64,000 bases of DNA from Streptomyces sp. I05A-00742 (lineage in GTDB: Bacteria > Actinomycetota > Actinomycetes > Streptomycetales > Streptomycetaceae). The notes under the pieces were generated by a model. That model did no database searches, was not told the DNA's origin, and worked only from the letters and a program-made list of their open reading frames with translations. Shown one piece after another: positions 38,761 through 47,374 of the stretch. Position numbers and translations under genes: made by a program. The stretch covers positions 22,213 to 86,212 of the forward strand of contig NZ_JABETO010000028.1 in the NCBI RefSeq assembly GCF_013055795.1. Direction: 5' to 3'. Within the stretch, counting starts at the first letter, position 1. The number at the start of each line of letters is the position of its first letter.

Positions 38761-38911
38761 CGGCGGTCCGTCTCGCCGATGGCCCACCACTGGCGGTCCG
38801 GACCGCCGACGCCCCGATCCCAGTGGCCGGGTGACCCGCCCGACCCGGTATCCGTGCTGTCACACACCCCCACACCCCCACACCCCCTTCCTCCCAACCC
38901 TCCTAACTTTC

Positions 38912-38965
38912 GCGGCCTCGCGGCCTCGCGGCCTCGCGGCCTCGCGGCCTCGCGGCCTCGCGGCC
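38912..38965. repeat. 8-bp tandem repeat (GCGGCCTC)n
   Basis: Six exact consecutive copies of GCGGCCTC from 38912 to 38959, then a partial copy. Ends about 12 bases before the stop codon of the minus-strand membrane protein. Copy number is likely to be variable. Confidence 0.95.
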
Positions 38966-38977
38966 GACGAGCGCCCC

Positions 38978-39568
38978 TCACCCGGCCGCCGCCGCCCCCG
39001 CCTCCCGCAGTCCGCCGCCCGCCGGGCAGTCCCGCCGCCGTCGCCAGTAGGCCCAGGTCAGGGCCAGCACCAACGGCCCCCACAGGGCACACAGTCCGCT
39101 GACCGTCACCGCCAGGACATGCCACCACACGTTGTCGTACGCCATGTCGTGGAAACCGGCCAGCTCGAACGACACCAGGAACCACTGCACCAGCAGCGCG
39201 CTGAACGCGAGACCGGCGAGGGTCGCCGGTACCACCACCGCCGCCGGCGGGATGCGCCTGCCCCGGAACACCGGAACCCGGTCGTGGAACACCTCGCCCC
39301 AGGGGCGCACGAGGCCCGAACACAGCAGCGCGAACGTCTCGGAGAGGAGGCTGAGCAGCACGACGTAGCCGACGGCCAACCACCGGGGCCACGGTGCGGG
39401 ATCCATGTCCATCCCCATGGTGAAGTCGAACCCGATGGGCAACCGCCAGAGGCAGACCGGCAGTCCCATCCAGGGGAGCAGCCGAGCCGTGCGCTGCGCC
39501 CAGCGCGGTACGGGCCGGTCGGTCTTCAGGGGCCGCGCGGGCCGCTGCTGCAAGTCGTTGGTCGCCAT
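38978..39568 (-). CDS. multi-pass membrane protein, unknown function
   Basis: 196 residues from ATG 39568 with GGGAGG about nine bases upstream; longer upstream frames are non-coding. Four or more hydrophobic segments: LLPWMGLPVCLWRLPIGFDF, WLAVGYVVLLSLLSETFALL, AAVVVPATLAGLAFSALLVQWFL, and VWWHVLAVTVSGLCALWGPLVLALTWAYW. The pattern (WRLPxGFDF after the first helix) recurs in uncharacterised Streptomyces proteins that I cannot name. Its 3' end lies just beyond the 8-bp repeat array; divergent from pepN. Confidence 0.75.
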   Translation of the reverse strand: MATNDLQQRPARPLKTDRPVPRWAQRTARLLPWMGLPVCLWRLPIGFDFTMGMDMDPAPWPRWLAVGYVVLLSLLSETFALLCSGLVRPWGEVFHDRVPVFRGRRIPPAAVVVPATLAGLAFSALLVQWFLVSFELAGFHDMAYDNVWWHVLAVTVSGLCALWGPLVLALTWAYWRRRRDCPAGGGLREAGAAAAG

Positions 39569-39696
39569 GCGTCCAGCCTCCCGGGCAGGCGACCGGACAT
39601 GATCGTGCCTGGGCACGATCTCCCTCCGCCGAGCGGCGGAGAGGAACGGGCATATTGCCTCGCCCGCCGCCGAGGCGCTGCGGCAGCATGGCCGCC

Positions 39697-42203
39697 ATGA
39701 CCGTACTGACGCGCGACGAAGCGCAGGCCAGGGCACAACTCCTCGATGTCCACAGCTATGACATCGACCTCGATCTCACCCGTGGCGCGGAACACTTCCG
39801 TTCCATCACGGTGATCCGCTTCAGCGCACGCGCCGGTGGCGACACCTTCGTCGACATCCGTCCCGCCGCCCTCCTGAGCGCCTCCCTCGACGGTCGAGGC
39901 CTCGACGTCACCTCCCTCGACGACAACCGGCTGCCCCTCACCTCGCTCACCCCGGGCGACCACGAGCTGCGCGTCGAGGCCGACATGAGCTACTCCCGCA
40001 CCGGCGAGGGCATGCACCGTTTCACCGACCCCGCCGACGGCGAGACCTACCTCTGGTCCCAAATGTTCCTGGAGGACGTCCAGCGCGTCTTCGCCGCCTT
40101 CGACCAGCCCGATCTCAAAGCCGTCTTCACCTCCACGGTCACCGCGCCGCCCGAGTGGACCGTCCTCGGCAACACCGTCGCCACCCGCGTCGGACCGCCC
40201 GCCGACGGCCGTTGGCAGCTGCCCACCACCTTGCCCCTGAGCACCTATTTCGTCGCGTTCGCCGCCGGCCCCTGGCACACCGTCCGCACCGAGCACGCCG
40301 GACTGCCCTTCGCCCTCCACTGCCGCCGGTCCCTCGCCGCGCACCTCGACGCCGACGCCGAGGAACTCTTCGACATCACCCGCCGCTGCTTCGACCGCTT
40401 CCACGAGATCTTCGACGAGCCCTACCCTTTCGACTCCTACGACCAGGCGTTCGTCCCCGAATTCAACCCCGGCGCCATGGAGAACCCCGGACTGGTCACC
40501 TTCCGCGACGAATACGTCTTCCGCTCCGCCGCCACCGACACCGAACGGCAGAACCGGGCCATCACCATGGCGCACGAAATGGCGCACATGTGGTTCGGCG
40601 ACCTCGTCACCCTCCGGTGGTGGGACGACATCTGGCTCAACGAGTCCTTCGCGGAGTACATGGGCTACCAAGTCCTCACGGAGGCCATGGACTTCACGGG
40701 ACCGTGGGCCGAATTCGGCATCAGCCGCAAGGCATGGGGCTCCGACGCCGACCAGCGCGAGACCACCCACCCCGTCGCCCCCGACGCCGACGCCGTCCGC
40801 GACACCGGCACCGCCCTCCTCAACTTCGACGGCATCTCCTATGCCAAGGGCGCCGGCGCCCTGCGCCAACTCGTCGCCTGGATGGGCGAGAAGGACTTCC
40901 TGGCCGGCATCAACGACCACTTCGCCCGGCACCGCTTCGGCAACGCCACCCTCGCCGACTTCATCGACTCCCTCTCCCGGGCCTCCGACCGCGACGTCCA
41001 CGCCTGGGCCCGGCAGTGGCTCCGCACCACCGGCGTCGACACCCTCACCCCGCGGATCGACACCACCGCAGACGGCCACTGGCGGCTCACCGTCGACCAC
41101 GAGGGCACCCGCCCCCACCGCATCGCCGTCGGCCTCTACGACCAGGATCCCCGGGAGCCCGGGCGGCTCACCGCCCGTGAGCGCACCGAGTCGACCTCCC
41201 CGCGTCCGCACCGGTACTCGGCGGCCCGGGCCCCCGGCCCGCCCTCGTCCTCCTCAACGACGGCGACCTCACCTACGCCAAGGTTCGCCTGGACCCCGCC
41301 TCCCACGACGCCGTCGTACACGGCCTCTCCGGCCTGCCCGACCCCCTCACCCGCGCCGTCGTCTGGAACGCCCTCCGCGACCTGGTCCGCGACGGCCGGA
41401 TCGCCCCCGACGTCTACCTCCAAGCCGCCCGCGCCCACCTCCCGCACGAGACCGACAACGCCGTCGTCCAGGGCGTCCTCACCTTCGCCCACACCCAGAT
41501 CGCCGACCAGTACCTCCCCGCCGACCGCCGCGACGACGCCCTCGCCGTCCTCCGCGACACCTGCCACGACCTCCTGCGCCGCACGGAGAACGGCACCTCC
41601 GCGGGCATCCGCCTCACCGCCGTGCGCACCCTCGTCGCCGGCAGCACCGCCCCCGGCACCCTCCACGACTGGCTCCGCGCCGGGACCGTCCCCGGCGGCC
41701 CCGCCCTCGACCCCGAACTCCGCTGGCGCGTCCTCGCCCGCCTCGCCGCCCTCGGCGCCGTCACTCCGGCGGACATCGACGCCGAACTCGCCGGCGACCC
41801 CAGCGCCACCGGCCAGGAGGGCGCCGCACGCTGCCGCGCCGCGTTCCCCGACCCCGCCGCCAAGGAAGCGGCCTGGCACGCCCTCCACGACGGCGACACC
41901 CTCTCCGCCTACCTCTGGACCGCCACGGCACAGGGCTTCTGGCAGCACGGACAACTCGACCTCACCCGCCCCTACCGGGACCGCTACCACTCCGACGTCA
42001 CGGCACTCGCCGCCCGTCGCGGCACCGCCCTCGCCACCGCCGCCGGCAACCATGGCTTCCCCCGTCCCTTCGTCGACCACGACACCCTGCGCCTCGGTGA
42101 GGAGTGCCTGAGCGGCCCGGAGCCGACCCCCGCACTGCGCCGTCAGCTCCGCGACCGGCTCGACGACCTCCGCCGCGCCCTCACCGTCCGCTACACACAG
42201 TGA
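39697..42203 (+). pseudogene. pepN: aminopeptidase N (M1 family) with a one-base frameshift
   Basis: Residues 1-498 are a normal M1 aminopeptidase: GAMENPG and HEMAHMWFGD...NESFAEY (H293, E294, H297, E316). At about 41190 the protein pattern leaves this frame. In the frame one base earlier it continues smoothly as VDLPASAPVLGGPGPRPALVLLNDGDLTYAKVRLD and on to the correct C-terminus ending ALTVRYTQ at 42203. A single G missing in ACCGAG(G)TCGACC would restore one 835-residue enzyme, the usual length. Without it, translation gives about 804 residues with a nonsense tail (stop at 42109-42111). Either a sequencing error or a real inactivating mutation; the catalytic domain is untouched. Confidence 0.85.
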
Positions 42204-42254
42204 ACACCACCCCACTGACAATGACCCCCGGCGACCGCGTCACCGCATGACAAA

Positions 42255-42286
42255 GGCGCCCGCACCCCGGTCGGGGTGCGGGCGCC
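42255..42286. terminator. bidirectional terminator between pepN and the AtpF paralogue
   Basis: Perfect 15-base arms GGCGCCCGCACCCCG (42255-42269) and 42272-42286, separated by only two bases (so the real loop is a little larger). AAAACG follows on the plus strand. Serves the two convergent genes. Confidence 0.85.
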
Positions 42287-42309
42287 AGGCCCGAAAAACG
42301 CTGCTCGCG

Positions 42310-42864
42310 TCAGCCGCGCTTGTCCTCGATGGCGTCCGCCGGCTGAGCCGTGCGCAGCTCCTCGAGGAAGCGGTCCACGATGCCGCTCTCCCGCGCGTAG
42401 TCCTCGACGGACTCGCCGACGATGCGGCCCGCCAGCTCGGTGGCCAGTGCGCCGACCTGCTCGCGCAGCTGGGCCTCGGCCACCGCGCGCTCCGCGTCGA
42501 TCATCGCGTGACCGGCCGAGATGATCTCGTCGCGCTGGCGCTGGCCCTCGGCCCGCAGCTCGGCGATGATCGCGTTGCCCTGCTCGACCGACTCCTGGCG
42601 CAGGCGCGCCGCCTCGTGGCGGGCCTCGGCCAGCAGCTCCTGGTACTCGGCGTGGACGCGCTCGGCCTCCGAGCGGGTCTCCTCGGCCTCGCCGAAGCGC
42701 CCCTCCGTGGCCTTCTCACGCTCGGTGAGGACCTTGTTGATCCGGGGGAGGATCCCCTTCGCGATCACCGCGAAGACGAGGAAGAACAGCACCAGACCCA
42801 GGACGAGCGGGGCGAGCTCGGGCTTGAGCGGTCCGATGTCGATAGCGAGGTTCATCATGGCCAT
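42310..42864 (-). CDS. orphan F0F1 ATP synthase b-subunit (AtpF) paralogue
   Basis: 184 residues if started at ATG 42864 (ATGs at 42858 and 42855 are equally possible; ribosome site weak). One N-terminal membrane helix, LVLGLVLFFLVFAVIAKGILPRINKVL, then a long amphipathic coiled coil rich in E/A/R (EEETRSEAERVHAEYQELLAEARHEAARLRQ, GQRQRDEIISAGHAMIDAERA) and the delta-binding C-terminus LAGRIVGESVEDYARESGIVDRFLEEL. This is the b-subunit architecture in full. None of the other atp genes is nearby; in Streptomyces the atp operon lies elsewhere. It could be a second stator subunit or have been repurposed. Confidence 0.85.
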   Translation of the reverse strand: MAMMNLAIDIGPLKPELAPLVLGLVLFFLVFAVIAKGILPRINKVLTEREKATEGRFGEAEETRSEAERVHAEYQELLAEARHEAARLRQESVEQGNAIIAELRAEGQRQRDEIISAGHAMIDAERAVAEAQLREQVGALATELAGRIVGESVEDYARESGIVDRFLEELRTAQPADAIEDKRG

Positions 42865-43115
42865 GAGGTGCAGGGTAGTCGAAGCCGCCCCCGGGCCGCG
42901 CCCCGCACCCCTCCGCGGTCCCGCGCGCCCCCGCGCGACGCCAACTCTCCGCGCCCGCGCGGGCGGTACCACCATCGGGGGAAACATCCCCCACAAGGCG
43001 TCACGGGAACGGCACAGCCGGTAGCTTGAGTCGGTCCTCACGCACTGAACAAACAGGGCATAACTGACGTGTCCGGCTATGCCCGCCGCTGCCCACGGGA
43101 AGGCCGCACCCCCGC

Positions 43116-44546
43116 ATGAGCAACCCCCCCACCCCCGACCACGGTCCCGACGCACCCCTCGACCTCGCGGGCATCGGCATCGGCCCCTTCAACCTCTCCC
43201 TCGCCGCGCTCGCCCACCCCGTCCAGGACGTCAGCGCGGCCTTCTATGACGAGAATCACACCTTCCGCTGGCACCCCGGTCTGCTCATCGACGGCACCCG
43301 CATCCAGGTCCCCTTCCTCGCCGACCTCGTCACCCTCGCCGACCCCGCCAGCCCCTGGACCTTCCTCAACTACCTGAAGACCCGGGAACGCCTCTTCCCC
43401 TTCTACTTCGCGGAGCGCTTCCACATCCAGCGCGCCGAATACGACGCCTACTGCCGCTGGGTCAGCGAGAACCTCACCGGACTCCACTTCGGCCACCACA
43501 TCGACGCCGTCCGCTGGAACCCCGAACGCGTCCTCTTCGAGATCGACTACACCCAGCTCGACCGCGACGGCGAGGCCGAGGCCCTGGGCCGCACCTACGC
43601 CCGCAACGTCGTCCTCGGCATCGGCACCACCCCCGACATCCCCGAGCCCATGCGCCCCCTCGTCGAGGCCCACGGCGTCCCCGTCCACCACTCCGCCGAC
43701 TACCTCGACCACCGCGCCGACCTCCTCGCCGCCGACCACGTCACCGTCATCGGCTCCGGACAGTCCGGCGCGGAGATCTTCCTCGACCTCCTCCGCCACC
43801 GCCCCGTCGGCCGCGAGAAGCTCCACTGGCTCGCCCGCACCCCCGCGTTCGCGCCCACCGAGACCAGCCGCCTCGGCCGCGAGCACTTCACCCCCGACTA
43901 CAGCCAGTACTTCCACGCCCTTCCCGAGCCCCTCCGGGACCAGGCGCTGCCCCAGCAGTGGCAGCTCCACCAGGGCATCGACCCCGCCACCATGACCGCC
44001 ATCCACGACGAGCTCTACCGCCGCAGCCTCCACGGCGGCTGGCCGGACGTCACCCTCACCCCGGGAGTCTTCGTCCGTACCGCCGGGCGCGTCGGCACCA
44101 CCCGTGTCGAGCTCCACCTCGAACACTCCCAGCAGGGCACCCGCTCCCGCCTCACCACCGATGCCGCCGTCCTCGCCACCGGCTACCGCGAACGCCGCGT
44201 CGACCGGCTCCTCGCCGCCCTGGACCCCTACATCCGCCGCGACTCCGGCGGCAGGCCGCGCATCGACGCCCAGCACCGCCTGGTCCTCGACCCCCTGGTC
44301 AAGGGCGCCGTCCACGTCCAGAACGCCGAGACCCACACCCACGGCATCGGCAGTTCCGACCTCGGCCTCGCCGCCTGGCGCAGCGCCACCATCCTCAACA
44401 CCGTCACGGGCACCACCCACTACCCGCTGCCCCACCGCACCGCCTTCACCACGTTCGGCCTGGAGCCGCGGCCCACGCCACGGCCCCACACCACCCCGTC
44501 GTCAGAAAAGCGGCACACCATCCCGCGTCAGCTTCCAGTCCACTGA
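43116..44546 (+). CDS. DesB-like lysine/diamine N-hydroxylase
   Basis: 476 residues. FAD site at the start (DLAGIGIGPFNLSLAALA), FYDENHTFRWHPGLLIDGTRIQVPFLADLVTL, the NADPH site HVTVIGSGQSGAEIFLDLL, and the D(X)3(L/F)ATGYRE-type motif (DAAVLATGYRERRVDRLL) are those of microbial N-hydroxylating monooxygenases (IucD, PvdA, DesB). Closest in pattern to DesB, which hydroxylates lysine or cadaverine for desferrioxamine. No decarboxylase, acyltransferase or NIS synthetase gene follows, so it is an orphan here, and no DmdR iron box is visible upstream. Its last 45 bases overlap the convergent 5'-nucleotidase gene. Confidence 0.92.
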   Translation: MSNPPTPDHGPDAPLDLAGIGIGPFNLSLAALAHPVQDVSAAFYDENHTFRWHPGLLIDGTRIQVPFLADLVTLADPASPWTFLNYLKTRERLFPFYFAERFHIQRAEYDAYCRWVSENLTGLHFGHHIDAVRWNPERVLFEIDYTQLDRDGEAEALGRTYARNVVLGIGTTPDIPEPMRPLVEAHGVPVHHSADYLDHRADLLAADHVTVIGSGQSGAEIFLDLLRHRPVGREKLHWLARTPAFAPTETSRLGREHFTPDYSQYFHALPEPLRDQALPQQWQLHQGIDPATMTAIHDELYRRSLHGGWPDVTLTPGVFVRTAGRVGTTRVELHLEHSQQGTRSRLTTDAAVLATGYRERRVDRLLAALDPYIRRDSGGRPRIDAQHRLVLDPLVKGAVHVQNAETHTHGIGSSDLGLAAWRSATILNTVTGTTHYPLPHRTAFTTFGLEPRPTPRPHTTPSSEKRHTIPRQLPVH

Positions 44547-46337
44547 CGCGAACCGCGACACATCGATCACCTGCTGGGCCTTCACCCAGCTGATGATGGT
44601 GTTCCGGATCTCCTCGGAATTCGCCCATACCTGCTTGGCCCGCGCGACGTGCGGGAAATTCCCGCCACCGCTCGCCCGGTAATTGTTCACCGCCAGCACG
44701 AACTGCGCGGAGTCGTCCAGCGGCTTCCCGTCGAACAGCAGCTTGCCGACCCGCGCACCCGGTGCCTTCGCCACGTCGATCTCGTACGAGAGGCCACTCA
44801 CCACGTCGTAGTTGTAATCCGGAATGTTCTCGGCGTTCGTGAGCTTCGCCGGATCCACCGGCCCGCCCGCCGGCGTCCGCACGTAATACCGCGCCGAGAA
44901 CTCCAGATACTCCCGGAGCTGCGCACCGGTCAGGACCCGGGCCTCCAGCGTGTTCTCGAACGGGTACAGCCCGGCCACCTGGCGGACCGAGACCTGGCCC
45001 GCCGGGACCGCCGCCGTCCGCGAGAAGCACGAGGCCTGCGACAGCACTGGCAACGACGCGTACGCCGTGCCCTTGAGCGCCGCGCGTACCGTCTCGGCCT
45101 GTACATGGTTGATGAAATCGATAATGGGCGTGTCCTTGTACGGCGCCTCCGCGGCGTTCATCGCCGCCGTCGAGGTGCCGATCCGCTGGTTCACATACGC
45201 CACCACCTTCCGGTGCTGTCCCCGCACCAGGGCGGTGATGGAGGCGTCCTCCTCGACCGTGTTGGAGTTCAGGACCTTCGACGCGACCGACTCGACCCGC
45301 CAGCCGCCCTTCTCCCACACCAGGTCGAAGTCGAACAGCGTCAGCCGCTGCCCCCACTTCAACGGCTCGGACAGCACCACCGGCCGGCCCGTCTCCTTGT
45401 TGACCACCCGGTACTCGGGAACCTCCACATGCGCGTGGCCCACCAGAATCGCGTCGATCCCCGGAACCTTCTCCGCCACCAGGGCCGCCGCGTTCTCCAC
45501 ATAGGGAAGCGCGTCACCGTACGACGACGTACCGCTCGAACCCGAATGCGCCGAAACGATCACGACGTCCGCACCCATCGACCGGAGCCGCGGCACCCAT
45601 TTCGCCGCCTGCTCCTCCAGGCCCGGAAAGACCATCTTTCCCTGGACATTGGCCTTGTCCCAGATCGCGATTCCGGGATTCGTCAGACCGAGTATCGCCA
45701 CCCGCACATCCCGCCCGTGCGGCGTCCGCATCCGCTTGATGACGTACGGCCGGAACGCCGGCCGCATCGTCTTCGCATCCAGCGCGTTCGCACCCAGCAA
45801 AGGGAAGTCGCACTGCTTCTCGAACTTCCGCAGCACCGGAATGCCGTAATTGAACTCGTGGTTCCCCAGGGCCGCCGCGTCATATCCCATGGCGTTCATC
45901 GCCGACGCCATCGGGTGCACCGGACCGTGCGCCCGGGTGATCGGCTCCACCCGCGCGTAGTAGTACGCCAGCTGCGTGCCCTGGATCGTGTCCCCCGCGT
46001 CGATGAGCAGCGTGTTCCGCCGCCCCTTCTCCTTGCGGACCTGCTTCACCAGCGTCGAGATCTTCGCCAGGCCGACGTCGTTGTGCGCCTTGTCGTCGAA
46101 CTCGGCGTCGGTGAAGTAGTCCCAGTTGAAGACGTTCCCGTGCAGGTCCGTCGTGCCCATGACGGTGAACGCGTACCGCCTCGTCCTGCCGTGGCCGTGG
46201 CCCCCGTGTCCCGCGAAGGGTTCCTCCCCGGCCGCCGCAGGCGCGGCGCCCGCCGCCCCGGCCAGGGCCACCCCCGCTCCCGTAGCGGCCGTACGCCCCA
46301 GAAAACGCCTGCGGTTGAGCGGCATCGAATTCCCCAT
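44502..46337 (-). CDS. Tat-exported bifunctional metallophosphatase/5'-nucleotidase
   Basis: 611 residues (ATG 46337; ATG 46325 with GGGGAA is also possible). Twin-arginine signal NRRRFLGRTAATGAGVALAGAAGAA. N-terminal metallophosphatase motifs: TTDLHGN, DAGDTIQGT, GNHEFNYG and GHAHVE; C-terminal nucleotidase domain with NNYRASGGGNFP. This is the UshA/CpdB architecture; it hydrolyses extracellular nucleotides or 2',3'-cyclic nucleotides to nucleosides and phosphate. Its stop lies inside the end of the convergent monooxygenase gene (45-base overlap). Confidence 0.93.
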   Translation of the reverse strand: MGNSMPLNRRRFLGRTAATGAGVALAGAAGAAPAAAGEEPFAGHGGHGHGRTRRYAFTVMGTTDLHGNVFNWDYFTDAEFDDKAHNDVGLAKISTLVKQVRKEKGRRNTLLIDAGDTIQGTQLAYYYARVEPITRAHGPVHPMASAMNAMGYDAAALGNHEFNYGIPVLRKFEKQCDFPLLGANALDAKTMRPAFRPYVIKRMRTPHGRDVRVAILGLTNPGIAIWDKANVQGKMVFPGLEEQAAKWVPRLRSMGADVVIVSAHSGSSGTSSYGDALPYVENAAALVAEKVPGIDAILVGHAHVEVPEYRVVNKETGRPVVLSEPLKWGQRLTLFDFDLVWEKGGWRVESVASKVLNSNTVEEDASITALVRGQHRKVVAYVNQRIGTSTAAMNAAEAPYKDTPIIDFINHVQAETVRAALKGTAYASLPVLSQASCFSRTAAVPAGQVSVRQVAGLYPFENTLEARVLTGAQLREYLEFSARYYVRTPAGGPVDPAKLTNAENIPDYNYDVVSGLSYEIDVAKAPGARVGKLLFDGKPLDDSAQFVLAVNNYRASGGGNFPHVARAKQVWANSEEIRNTIISWVKAQQVIDVSRFASVDWKLTRDGVPLF

Positions 46338-46534
46338 CCCTTACCTGACGATCTCACTGCATCCGATACATGCTGCGATTGCTGTACGACACCGGACGGC
46401 CGCTCACCACGGGCCCCCGGTACAACGCGCGTAGATTCTGACCCCGGCGGGCACCGTGGCAACACCCTTACAAGGTTGCGATCCGATGACTCCGGACAGT
46501 CCCGCCGACGAACGCGGACTGGGACCCTGGCCCC

Positions 46535-47230
46535 ATGACCTCACCCGAGCCGCTGCCCTACGGAACCCCCGACACACCGCGCGTCGCCGTCCGCGGCGAG
46601 GCCCACCTCGAAGTCGACCCGGAAATCGCCCGCCTCGGAATCACCATCAGCGCCCGCGGAACCGACCGGCACAAAGCCCTCGACGACCTCACGCGCCGCA
46701 ACAATCACATCATCGACCTCCTCAAAACCCATGGCGACGCCGTCGAGAAAATCGAAACCGGAGCCGTCACCATCACTCCGCAGCTCAACGACAAGGGCCG
46801 CCACGAGCGCATCCGCGCCTACCGAGGCCACATCCACCTCACCGCCACCGTCGGGGACTTCACCATTCTCGGCGAGCTCACCACGCGCCTCTCCGACCTC
46901 GAACTCACCCGGGTCGACGGGCCCTGGTGGGATCTCCGCACCAACTCTCCCGCCCACCGCGAAGCCCGCCGCCAAGCCGTCCACGACGCCGTCCGGCGCG
47001 CCCGCGAATACGCCGAGGCGCTCGGAGCACAGCTCGTCGCCCTCGTCGAACTCGCCGACACCGGAGCCGAACACCCTGCCCCCATCGCCCCGTCATCCCG
47101 CTCCGGCGGCTCCCTGCGCGGCGCCGGCTACGCCGGGGCCGCCCCCGCCGCCCTCGACCTCGAACCCCAGCGCCAGAGCGTCTACGCCCACGTCAATGCA
47201 CGGTTGACCATGACCCCGCCGATCCTGTGA
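46535..47230 (+). CDS. SIMPL (DUF541) domain protein
   Basis: 231 residues with no clear signal peptide. VAVRGEAHLEVDPEIARLGITISARGTDRHKALDDLTRRNNHIIDLL is the typical SIMPL/DUF541 start (alternating strand and helix); VTITPQLNDKGRHERIRAYRGHIHLTATV and EARRQAVHDAVRRAREYAEALGAQL continue the fold. A Gly/Ala-rich loop (SGGSLRGAGYAGAAPAAL) precedes the last strand. Members are often periplasmic or membrane-bound; this one appears cytoplasmic or leaderless. Function unknown. Followed by a stem-loop at 47244-47273. Confidence 0.88.
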   Translation: MTSPEPLPYGTPDTPRVAVRGEAHLEVDPEIARLGITISARGTDRHKALDDLTRRNNHIIDLLKTHGDAVEKIETGAVTITPQLNDKGRHERIRAYRGHIHLTATVGDFTILGELTTRLSDLELTRVDGPWWDLRTNSPAHREARRQAVHDAVRRAREYAEALGAQLVALVELADTGAEHPAPIAPSSRSGGSLRGAGYAGAAPAALDLEPQRQSVYAHVNARLTMTPPIL

Positions 47231-47243
47231 ATCCGGCAGACGA

Positions 47244-47273
47244 GGGGCGCCCCGGCGCTCATCGGAGCGCCCC
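47244..47273 (+). terminator. stem-loop after the SIMPL gene
   Basis: GGGGCGC (47244-47250) pairs with GCGCCCC (47267-47273); an inner CCG/CGG pair extends it past a mismatch. Fourteen bases after the stop codon at 47228-47230. Confidence 0.6.
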
Positions 47274-47307
47274 CGTGCACGTTTCACTAGTTGTCAACAA
47301 GCTTTTA

Positions 47308-47358
47308 CCCAACGGTCGTTGGGCCGTTGCGCCGGGCAGATTCGCTACCGGCCGGTAG
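47308..47358 (+). promoter_or_regulatory. two perfect palindromes upstream of pyk
   Basis: CCCAACG-GT-CGTTGGG (47308-47323) and CTACCGGCCGGTAG (47345-47358) lie in the 144-base leader of pyk. The second is directly before the ribosome site (AAGG at 47364-47367). Symmetry suggests operators for two dimeric repressors or one with two sites. Confidence 0.45.
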
Positions 47359-47374
47359 GTCATAAGGTCGTGCC

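Larger units (their letters stand above)
38251..38977. other. 727-base repeat-rich intergenic region
   Basis: No supported gene. From about 38440 to 38760 it consists of degenerate ~45-bp repeats, and 38912-38965 is an 8-bp tandem array. Open frames on both strands here are low-complexity Arg/Pro/Gly/Ala and are artefacts of GC bias. Confidence 0.7.

Noticed and set aside
38251..38960. Coding frames in the repeat-rich gap
   Set aside because: All are low-complexity Arg/Pro/Gly/Ala, with no start site or motif.
36030..39698. 1222-codon minus-strand frame through the beta-galactosidase and the repeat gap
   Set aside because: It crosses two real genes in a different frame and the repeat region. 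GC-bias artefact.
42877..43115. DmdR1 iron box upstream of the DesB-like gene
   Set aside because: I looked for a TTAGG..CCTAA-type palindrome and found none.
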